Assembly: GCA_965234545.1 (NCBI GenBank)
Contig: OZ248348.1
Location: 620,001 to 684,000 of the forward strand
DNA length: 64,000 nt
Origin: Methylotenera sp965234545
Lineage (GTDB): Bacteria > Pseudomonadota > Gammaproteobacteria > Burkholderiales > Methylophilaceae
Direction of reading: 5' to 3'
The position numbers and the translations under genes were made by a program. The notes under the pieces are model-generated. The model was given only the letters and a program-made list of their open reading frames with translations. It did not search any database and had not been told where the DNA came from. Shown in pieces: positions 42,992-50,851 of the stretch. The first letter of the stretch is position 1; each line of letters begins with the position of its first letter.

Positions 42992-45712
42992 ATGCTAACA
43001 CTCGATAATTTATTATCTGCAAGCCCCGCCAAGTCTAGCGATGAGGATAAATTGCGGCATGCTATTTCGTGCAGTCCATTTTTAACCAGACTCTGCACAA
43101 AACATGCCGGCTTAGTGCAGGATTTGCTAGAAAATCATAAGCTGGCCTATCAATTAGCCGACATGCAACATTTTTTGGCTGGGCAAACTATTTTTGATGA
43201 AGGTAGTTTAAAAAAAGCCTTGCGCGCACTGCGCCAAGCGGTCATGGCCAGAATAATGGTCCGCGATTTAAACGCTTTAGCCGATGTGGCGGAGGTCATG
43301 CAAACCACCACGCACTTGGCCGAATGCACCATCAACAGCGCCCTGGCGTTTTTACACCCGGCCTTGGTGGCCGTGCATGGCCAACCCGTGGACGCCCACG
43401 GGCAAGCGCAACACTTGGTGGTAATTGGCATGGGTAAGCTAGGCGGCGGCGAGCTAAATGTCTCATCCGACATCGATTTAATCTTTGCCTATGCAAGCGA
43501 CGGCGAAACCACTGGTGCTAATCCTATCAGTCACCAACAATTCTTTACCCGCTTGGCCAAGCAATTAATCGCCGCCATAGACGACATCACCGAAGACGGC
43601 TTTGTGTTTAGGGTAGACATGCGCTTGCGGCCGTTTGGTAGCGAAGGCGCCTTGGTATCCAATTTAGATGCCTTAGAAGATTACTACCAGAATAACGGCC
43701 GAGAATGGGAGCGTTATGCCTGGATTAAAGGCCGTGAAGTGACCGGTGGCCAACAAGTGGCGCGCTTATTGAAACCCTTTGTTTTTAGAAAATACTTGGA
43801 TTTTGGCGCCTTCGCCAGCATGCGCGATTTAAAGCAGCAGATACAACGCGACGTCAATAGCAAGGGCATGCAAGACAACATTAAATTGGGCCGCGGCGGC
43901 ATACGGGAAATTGAGTTCATTGCCCAAGTGTTTCAGTTGATACGCGGTGGGCAAGACCCCAGTTTGCAAATTAAACCCACTTTGCAGGTGCTCGATCTGT
44001 TGGCTGAAAAAAGCTTGCTGCCTAGCGAGAGCGTGGCGGAATTGAAATCAGCCTATGTTTTTTTACGAAACTTAGAGCACCGCTTAATGTACGTGGAAGA
44101 CGCACAAACGCAGGCCCTGCCGAATAACGATGAGGCACAAGCGCGCATTGCTAAGTCTATGAATTTTAGCGATTGGCCTAGCTTTTTAGCAGTATTGAAC
44201 GGCTACCGTGCGCGGGTGCAACAGCATTTTGATGCCACTTTTAGCGATGCCAGCGCCGACAGCACTGCATTGGCAAATGAAATCGCCTTGTGGCAAGACG
44301 GCTTAGGCGAACAAGAGGCGCTAGCGGCTTTGCAAAAATTACGTTACCAAGAAGCGTCGCTAAGTCGCAGCAGGTTGCAGGCCATGCGCCACAGCAGTCG
44401 CTATGTGCAATTGCCTGAATCCAGCCGTTTGCGTTTTGATGGTTTGATGCCGCTGGCCATTCAGTTGTCGGCCAGCATGCCCAACCCAGACACGACCTTG
44501 CTGCGCGTCAGTGATTTGTTGGAAAGCATTTGCCGCCGTGCCAGCTATTTGGCGCTGTTGGCCGAGCACCCGCAGGCCATGCAATTGGTCGTTAAACTGT
44601 GCAGCAGCAGCCCGTGGCTAAGCAATTACTTGTTGCAACACCCCATTTTATTGGATGAGTTGCTGGACACCCGCACCCTGTATGCGCCGCCGGATTTCGC
44701 CAGCATGCGTAAGCAATTGCAGCAACGCTTGACTGAGCTGGACGGCGACGTGGAACAGCAAATGGACAGCTTGCGTCATTTCAAGCATGGCCATGTGTTT
44801 AGGTTTGCCGTGCAGGACATCAACGGCGAATTGAGCCCAGAAGTGGTGTCCGATTACTTAAGCGCTTTAGCCGATTTGATACTGGACGTCAGCTTGCCCT
44901 TTATTTGGGCTCAGATCAAAACGCGTCATAGGCAGGATGCGAAATTTGCCGTCATAGGCTACGGCAAATTGGGCAGTAAAGAGCTCGGCTATGCCTCGGA
45001 TTTGGACATTATTTTTCTCTACGATGACGACGCGCCTGAGGCCGGTGAAGTGTATGCGCGCTTGGCCCAACGCATCAACAATTGGTTTAACAGCCTGACC
45101 TCGGCTGGGCTTTTGTACGAGACCGATTTGCAATTGCGGCCTGACGGCAACAGCGGTTTACTGGTCAGCAGCGTGGCTGCATTCCATGATTACCAATTGA
45201 ACAAGGCCTGGGTCTGGGAACACCAAGCCATTACCCGTGCCCGTTTTGTGGCAGGCGACAAGGCGCTGGCTGCGCATTTTGAAGCTACCCGCTTAGCGGT
45301 GATGAGCATGCCCCGTGAACGCGAGGCATTAAAGCAAGCGGTGCTGGCCATGCGCGAAAAAATGCGTGCCACGCAGCACCTCGCGCCCGATCTGTTCGAC
45401 TTGAAACACAGCCCAGGTGGCATTATCGATGCGGAGTTTTTGGTGCAGTATCTGCTGCTGGCGCACACCAAGGAGCACCCGGCATTAAGCCAAAATAGTG
45501 GCAACATTGCATTGCTCAAGCTGCTGGCTTTGCTGGGCATCATAGAAATCGCAGCCGCAGAAAAAGTGGTGTTGGCTTACCGTGATTACCGCCACAGCCA
45601 ACACCTAATGAAACTGCAAGGTTTGCAGGCTCTGCACGTGCCATTAAGCTCGGTCAGTGAACTGGCATCGTCCGTGAGCGCGCTCTGGCAGCAAGTGTTC
45701 TTCAGCCCATAA
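42992..45712 (+). CDS. glnE: Bifunctional glutamine synthetase adenylyltransferase/deadenylylase
   Basis: 906 residues with the two nucleotidyltransferase halves: G-M-G-K-L-G-G-G-E-L followed by S-S-D-I-D-L-I-F (about residues 148-165) and G-Y-G-K-L-G-S-K-E-L followed by A-S-D-L-D-I-I-F (about 652-670). The N-terminal half removes and the C-terminal half adds AMP on glutamine synthetase, answering to PII proteins. The start ATG has no visible Shine-Dalgarno sequence. Slightly shorter than E. coli GlnE (about 946) but with both active sites intact. Confidence 0.96.
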   Translation: MLTLDNLLSASPAKSSDEDKLRHAISCSPFLTRLCTKHAGLVQDLLENHKLAYQLADMQHFLAGQTIFDEGSLKKALRALRQAVMARIMVRDLNALADVAEVMQTTTHLAECTINSALAFLHPALVAVHGQPVDAHGQAQHLVVIGMGKLGGGELNVSSDIDLIFAYASDGETTGANPISHQQFFTRLAKQLIAAIDDITEDGFVFRVDMRLRPFGSEGALVSNLDALEDYYQNNGREWERYAWIKGREVTGGQQVARLLKPFVFRKYLDFGAFASMRDLKQQIQRDVNSKGMQDNIKLGRGGIREIEFIAQVFQLIRGGQDPSLQIKPTLQVLDLLAEKSLLPSESVAELKSAYVFLRNLEHRLMYVEDAQTQALPNNDEAQARIAKSMNFSDWPSFLAVLNGYRARVQQHFDATFSDASADSTALANEIALWQDGLGEQEALAALQKLRYQEASLSRSRLQAMRHSSRYVQLPESSRLRFDGLMPLAIQLSASMPNPDTTLLRVSDLLESICRRASYLALLAEHPQAMQLVVKLCSSSPWLSNYLLQHPILLDELLDTRTLYAPPDFASMRKQLQQRLTELDGDVEQQMDSLRHFKHGHVFRFAVQDINGELSPEVVSDYLSALADLILDVSLPFIWAQIKTRHRQDAKFAVIGYGKLGSKELGYASDLDIIFLYDDDAPEAGEVYARLAQRINNWFNSLTSAGLLYETDLQLRPDGNSGLLVSSVAAFHDYQLNKAWVWEHQAITRARFVAGDKALAAHFEATRLAVMSMPREREALKQAVLAMREKMRATQHLAPDLFDLKHSPGGIIDAEFLVQYLLLAHTKEHPALSQNSGNIALLKLLALLGIIEIAAAEKVVLAYRDYRHSQHLMKLQGLQALHVPLSSVSELASSVSALWQQVFFSP

Positions 45713-45784
45713 CTTTGCTTGCGCCGCCCTGTCGGCGGATAAACTAGCTGGCTGAACATAAGCCAGCGCAGCATGCAGGCATGT

Positions 45785-45799
45785 TAAAATGGTCGCTTA
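45785..45799 (+). promoter_or_regulatory. Candidate leaderless promoter -10 box of hrpA
   Basis: TAAAAT at 45785-45790 ends eight bases before the ATG at 45799, so +1 falls at or near that start codon. Upstream, 45713-45780 holds two hairpins: CCGCC/GGCGG and GCTGGCT (45747-45753)/AGCCAGC (45761-45767). Confidence 0.4.
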
Positions 45800-48700
45800 T
45801 GAGTGCAAATTCCCCGGCCAGTGCCATCCCCGCTGATTTAAGCCATGCCCCTTTTGAGGTGGCCATGTCCACTTGCATGCTGCAAGATAGGCATGCCCTG
45901 CGTAGGAAGTTTCGCGAGGCCATGGCCTTGGCTAAGAACCCAGCGGATGCTGGGGGCAAGGCTAAAGCGCAACGCTTGTTGGCTGAAATCAAGCAAAAAA
46001 TAGGGTCATCGCAACAGAAATATAGAGCCAGATTAGCCAATCTGCCCAAGCCCAACTACCCAATGGAATTGCCGGTCAGTGGCAAAAAAGAACAGATTGC
46101 TGCTGCCATCTTGCAGCACCAAGTGGTCATCGTCTGCGGCGAAACCGGTTCCGGTAAAACCACCCAACTGCCTAAAATTTGTTTGGAATTGGGTAGGGGC
46201 GTGGCTGGCCTGATAGGGCACACCCAGCCGCGGCGCATCGCCGCTAGGTCGGTCGCCAGTCGCATTGCCCAAGAATTGCAAAGCCCGCTGGGCGAGGCAG
46301 TAGGCTACAAGGTGCGCTTTAACGATAAGTTAAGTGAATCCAGCTACGTTAAATTGATGACGGACGGCATTTTGCTGGCGGAAACCCAAGGGGATAAATT
46401 TCTCAACGCTTACGACACCATCATCATCGATGAGGCGCACGAGCGCAGTCTGAACATCGATTTTCTCTTGGGTTATTTAAAGCAGTTGCTGGTTAAGCGC
46501 CCCGATTTAAAAGTCATCGTCACCTCGGCCACCATCGATGCCGATCGCTTTTCCAAGCATTTTAATGGCGCGCCGGTGATAGAAGTATCCGGTCGCACCT
46601 ACCCAGTGGAAGTGCGTTATCGCCCTCTAGGTAAATCCGGCTTTAGGGCCAAAGATGCGTTTGCGGAAAAGCAGGCGCAGGATGCCGAGCTAGGCGACAT
46701 TGATGCGGAAGACGCAAGCTTGCTGGGCATCAGTCGCAAACCGCAAACCGAAGCCCGTTGGCTGGAAGAGGACGACGAGGAAGAGGCCATAGAAGAGGCC
46801 ATATTGGATGCCGCCGACGATTTATTGCGCTTAGGCGACGGCGACATACTGGTGTTTTTACCGGGCGAGCGCGAGATACGCGATACCGCCGAGCACTTGC
46901 GTAAATACCAAGGCCGTTCCGCCAAGCTTAAGCACATCGAAGTGTTGCCCTTGTTCGCCCGTCTGAGCATAGAAGACCAGCAAAAAATCTTCAAAAGCCA
47001 CAGCAGTCGCCGCATCGTTTTGGCCACCAATGTGGCAGAAACCTCCTTAACCGTGCCCGGCATTAAGTACGTAATTGACGCCGGCTTGGCCCGGGTCAAT
47101 CGCTACAGCACGCGCGCTAAAGTCGAGCAGTTGCAAATCGAAAAAATCAGCCAAGCGGCCGCCAAGCAACGGGCCGGTCGTTGCGGTCGCGTTTCCAATG
47201 GCGTGTGCGTGCGCCTCTATTCCGAGCAGGATTTTGCGGGGCGTGCCGAATTTACCGAACCGGAAATCTTGCGCAGTTCCTTGGCCAGCGTGATTCTGCG
47301 CATGGCGGCATTGCGTTTAGGCGACATCAACGACTTTCCATTCATAGAAGCGCCCAGCAGTCGCTTGATCACCGATGGCTACCAACTGTTGCAAGAGTTG
47401 GGTGCGGTGGATAGCCAGCGGCAGATTACCGATATCGGCTTGCAGTTAGCTAAACTGCCCTTGGACCCGCGTGTGGGTCGCATGATATTGGCGGCTAAAC
47501 GCGAGGCTTGTTTAAACGAAATCCTCATTATCGCCAGCGTCTTGAGCATACAAGACCCGCGCGAGCGCCCCATGGACAAGCGAGAAGCGGCCGATAATGC
47601 CCATGCTAAGTTTGCCGGTGAAGGCTCAGACTTCATGAGCTATTTGAAGCTGTGGGATTTTTTTGACGCCGCCTTAAAAAACAAAAAATCCAATAAAGAC
47701 TTATTGAATCAGTGCCACAGCCATTTCTTGTCTTTTTTACGCTTAAAAGAATGGCGTGAGTTGCACGGGCAAATCAAGCAAATTACCGACGAAATGGAAT
47801 TTAAAGCCAACGACAAGGCCGCCAGTTACGAACAAATCCATCGCGCCTTATTGGCCGGTTTGCTAGGCAACATAGGCTTTAAAGACGGCGACAACGAAGC
47901 CTATTCTGGCGCCCGTGGCATACGCTTTTATTTGGCTCCCGGCTCGGCCTTGAAGAAAGCCAAACCGAAGTGGGTGATGGCGGCGGAATTAGTCGATACC
48001 AGCAAATTGTATGCACGCTGTGTGGCTAAAATCGAACCGGATTGGATAGAGCCTTTGGCCAGGGGCTTAACCGACAGCCAATACTCCGATCCACGCTGGG
48101 ACAGGAAAATGGGCATGGTGCACGCGTGGGAGCGGGTGGCTTTATACGGCCTAACCATTATTCCTAAACGCCGGGTGCATTACGGCCCCATCAACGGCAA
48201 AGAATCGCGTGAGATTTTCATACGCGAGGCCTTGGCGCATGGCGAGTTCGATAGCCGCGCAGCGTTTTTTAGCGCCAACGAACGTTTGATCGCCGAAGTC
48301 GAGGAGTTGGAGCACAAGGCGCGCCGGCAAGACGTGTTGGTCGATGACCAGCAATTGTTTGACTTTTACGACAGCAAAATTCCGGCCGACATTCATCAGG
48401 CCGCCACCTTTGAAACCTGGCGTGAACAAGCCGAAAAAGCGCAGCCTAGGCTGCTCTATTTGAGTCGGGAAGACCTAATGCGCCATGGTGCGGATGCCAT
48501 CACCGCCGTGCAGTTCCCGGAAAAAATGCGTTTAGATGGGGTGGAGATTCCACTCAAATACCGCTTTGAACCTGGTCATTTGTTAGACGGCGTCACCGCC
48601 ACCGTGCCTTTGGCATTATTGAATCAACTTAATCCCGCGCAAACCGATTGGCTGGTGCCGGGCATGCTGCGCGAAAAGCTAACCCATTTAATCAAAGTCC

Positions 48701-49884
48701 TGCCTAAAACCTACCGCCGGGTCTGCGTGCCGGTGCCGGAGTTTGTCACGCAGTTTTTAATCAGCACGACTGTCGGTGCCATGCCCATCAAACCCCTGTT
48801 GGCCGAATACATACAACGTGTTACCAGCTTGAAAATCGCCGTAGAGGATTGGACCGACCCTTTGCCGGATCACTTGCTGATGAACTTCAGTGTGGTGGAC
48901 GATGCCGGTCGCGAATTAGGCATGGGTCGGGATTGGCAGGCGCTGAAAAAACAATTGGGCTCGGCCGCGCAACTGACCTTTAGAAACAGTTCGGCGGATC
49001 ACCTCAAGGACTTAGAAAAAACCGGGCTAAAACAATGGGATTTCGGCGATTTACCGGCCACCTTGAGCTTTGAGCGCGACGGTTTGCAAGCCACCGGCTA
49101 CCCGGCCTTGGAAGACAACGGCGACAGCGTGGCGGTTAAGTTATTCGATACCGAGTTGGAGGCCAGCAGCAACCACAGACAGGGCGTGTGCCGATTAATG
49201 CGCTTTGAGTTAAAAGAGCAAATGAAGCAGTTGGAGAAAAGCTTACCCAATTTTAATCAATACGCCTTGCTGCTGCGCAACGTGGTCAGCGTAGACGACT
49301 TACGTGACGATTTGTTGTTGGCCATTGCTGACCGCGCCTTTGTTGCGGACGATGACTTGCCACGCAGCAATGCCGATTTCATGCATTTAAAAGCCCGTGC
49401 TAGGACGCGCTTGCCCGCGGTCAGTCAAGGCTTAACCCGCCAAGCGCAAACAATCGCCAGTGAATACCAATTGCTCACGGCGACCATGGCCAAAATGCCA
49501 AGCACCGTGAACCGTTTAAAGCGCGATGTCGAGCAGCAACTGCCCTGTCTGTTGTACAAAGGTTGTTTTAGCCGCACGCCCTGGGAGCAGTTGCAGCATG
49601 TGCCGCGCTACCTTAAGGCCTTGCGTTTACGCATAGAGAAACAGCCGGCCAACCCGGATAGGGACGGCAAAAATGCCGCCAGTGTTGGTTTGCTTTGGCA
49701 AAAGTGGCAAGATAAAATAAGCCAATTGCAGCAAGCGCACCTGCCTATCTCAGACGATTTGGCCCATTTCCGCTGGTTGCTAGAAGAGCTGCGCGTATCC
49801 TTGTTTGCGCAAGAACTAAAGACGCCGTTTCCGATTTCCATCAAGCGCTTAGAAAAAACCTGGGCAGACATGGGTTACCAATAA
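45799..49884 (+). CDS. hrpA: ATP-dependent RNA helicase HrpA (DEAH)
   Basis: About 1361 residues from the ATG at 45799 (six more from an ATG at 45781, which overlaps the likely -10 box). A third possible start at 45865 has a GAGGTG Shine-Dalgarno sequence. Helicase motifs: C-G-E-T-G-S-G-K-T-T-Q-L, I-D-E-A-H-E-R-S, T-S-A-T-I-D, G-R-A-G-R-C-G-R-V-type motif VI, followed by HA2/OB and the long C-terminal DUF3418 region typical of HrpA. It resolves stalled or collided ribosomes and processes mRNA in E. coli. An acidic tract D-D-E-E-E-A-I-E-E near residue 325 is unusual but minor. Five bases separate it from the next gene. Confidence 0.93.
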   Translation: MSANSPASAIPADLSHAPFEVAMSTCMLQDRHALRRKFREAMALAKNPADAGGKAKAQRLLAEIKQKIGSSQQKYRARLANLPKPNYPMELPVSGKKEQIAAAILQHQVVIVCGETGSGKTTQLPKICLELGRGVAGLIGHTQPRRIAARSVASRIAQELQSPLGEAVGYKVRFNDKLSESSYVKLMTDGILLAETQGDKFLNAYDTIIIDEAHERSLNIDFLLGYLKQLLVKRPDLKVIVTSATIDADRFSKHFNGAPVIEVSGRTYPVEVRYRPLGKSGFRAKDAFAEKQAQDAELGDIDAEDASLLGISRKPQTEARWLEEDDEEEAIEEAILDAADDLLRLGDGDILVFLPGEREIRDTAEHLRKYQGRSAKLKHIEVLPLFARLSIEDQQKIFKSHSSRRIVLATNVAETSLTVPGIKYVIDAGLARVNRYSTRAKVEQLQIEKISQAAAKQRAGRCGRVSNGVCVRLYSEQDFAGRAEFTEPEILRSSLASVILRMAALRLGDINDFPFIEAPSSRLITDGYQLLQELGAVDSQRQITDIGLQLAKLPLDPRVGRMILAAKREACLNEILIIASVLSIQDPRERPMDKREAADNAHAKFAGEGSDFMSYLKLWDFFDAALKNKKSNKDLLNQCHSHFLSFLRLKEWRELHGQIKQITDEMEFKANDKAASYEQIHRALLAGLLGNIGFKDGDNEAYSGARGIRFYLAPGSALKKAKPKWVMAAELVDTSKLYARCVAKIEPDWIEPLARGLTDSQYSDPRWDRKMGMVHAWERVALYGLTIIPKRRVHYGPINGKESREIFIREALAHGEFDSRAAFFSANERLIAEVEELEHKARRQDVLVDDQQLFDFYDSKIPADIHQAATFETWREQAEKAQPRLLYLSREDLMRHGADAITAVQFPEKMRLDGVEIPLKYRFEPGHLLDGVTATVPLALLNQLNPAQTDWLVPGMLREKLTHLIKVLPKTYRRVCVPVPEFVTQFLISTTVGAMPIKPLLAEYIQRVTSLKIAVEDWTDPLPDHLLMNFSVVDDAGRELGMGRDWQALKKQLGSAAQLTFRNSSADHLKDLEKTGLKQWDFGDLPATLSFERDGLQATGYPALEDNGDSVAVKLFDTELEASSNHRQGVCRLMRFELKEQMKQLEKSLPNFNQYALLLRNVVSVDDLRDDLLLAIADRAFVADDDLPRSNADFMHLKARARTRLPAVSQGLTRQAQTIASEYQLLTATMAKMPSTVNRLKRDVEQQLPCLLYKGCFSRTPWEQLQHVPRYLKALRLRIEKQPANPDRDGKNAASVGLLWQKWQDKISQLQQAHLPISDDLAHFRWLLEELRVSLFAQELKTPFPISIKRLEKTWADMGYQ

Positions 49885-49889
49885 TCAAC

Positions 49890-50768
49890 ATGCAGGCAAA
49901 CGCACGCACAGATCAAAGCGATTTTTACCAAACGCCGCTTAATCGCGCGTTATTGCCTAGGGTATGGCTGCGCATTCAGGTGGAGCGTAATACGCTGTTG
50001 GCCATTGTGTTTTCCTTGTTGGTGCATGGCCTTATTCTCTTTTTGGCCATGCCTCAGTTGGATTTAGACAGCGCTGCCTTAGCCCCCACCACCATACAAG
50101 TAAGTTTGGCGCCGCCGCCGGCTGAATCACCGCCACCCCCGGTTGAGTTGCCAAAACCGCCTAAAAAGCCCAAGCCCATCAGCCGCCCTAAGGTCATGAC
50201 ACAAAAGCCCAGCAGCCAGCCGTCCGACTTTAATCTGCCGGAAGCCGCCCCCAACTCGGCGCCCAGTGTGCCTGTTACGCCAGCTAAAGACCAGCCTGTT
50301 GACATGATGGCCTACGTCAACGCCAAGCGGCAACAGCGATTGGCCATGGAGAACGATGCCGCTAAACAAAATGCCGAGGCCGTGGCCAAGGAGCAAGGCC
50401 CCAGTGCTGAGCAAGTGCGCGAGCAACGCATCAAAGACAATTTGAAAGTAGGCACCAATGGCATTTTTGAAATCACCAGCTTAAATGCACGCCACGCCGG
50501 ATTTAGTTTTAGGGGCTGGACCAGCGATTACAGCAACGCCAGACGCGAAGCCTTTGAAGTCGAGGCGGGCGTGGGTCAAGACATACGCTTGCTGGTGGTA
50601 AAAAAAATGATAGTCTTGATACGCCAGCATTACCAAGGCGATTTTAATTGGGAATCGCAGCGCTTAGGTCGGGTAGTCATCCAATCGGCGCGCCCAGAAG
50701 ACAACGCCGGTTTAGAAGATTTTATGATGATGGAATTTTTTGGCACCTATTATAAAAACAAGGGCTAA
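49890..50768 (+). CDS. TonB-like envelope protein of unknown function, 292 residues
   Basis: TonB-like layout: about 35 cytoplasmic residues, one membrane helix (about 38-56, L-L-A-I-V-F-S-L-L-V-H-G), a Pro-rich periplasmic stretch (about 65-105, P-P-P-A-E-S-P-P-P-P-V-E-L-P-K-P-P-K-K-P), a charged Ala/Gln/Glu helix (about 135-180) and a folded C-terminal domain (about 190-290). The C-terminal domain lacks the usual TonB signature, so the partner is unknown. No exbB or exbD gene is nearby. It is five bases downstream of hrpA. I do not recognise the family with certainty. Confidence 0.75.
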   Translation: MQANARTDQSDFYQTPLNRALLPRVWLRIQVERNTLLAIVFSLLVHGLILFLAMPQLDLDSAALAPTTIQVSLAPPPAESPPPPVELPKPPKKPKPISRPKVMTQKPSSQPSDFNLPEAAPNSAPSVPVTPAKDQPVDMMAYVNAKRQQRLAMENDAAKQNAEAVAKEQGPSAEQVREQRIKDNLKVGTNGIFEITSLNARHAGFSFRGWTSDYSNARREAFEVEAGVGQDIRLLVVKKMIVLIRQHYQGDFNWESQRLGRVVIQSARPEDNAGLEDFMMMEFFGTYYKNKG

Positions 50769-50851
50769 TGCACCTTCATTTGATTAAACGTAAACTTTAA
50801 TAAGGCGCAATGCGCTAACATATAAATTCAGTTCAATTAAGCCCAGCCACC

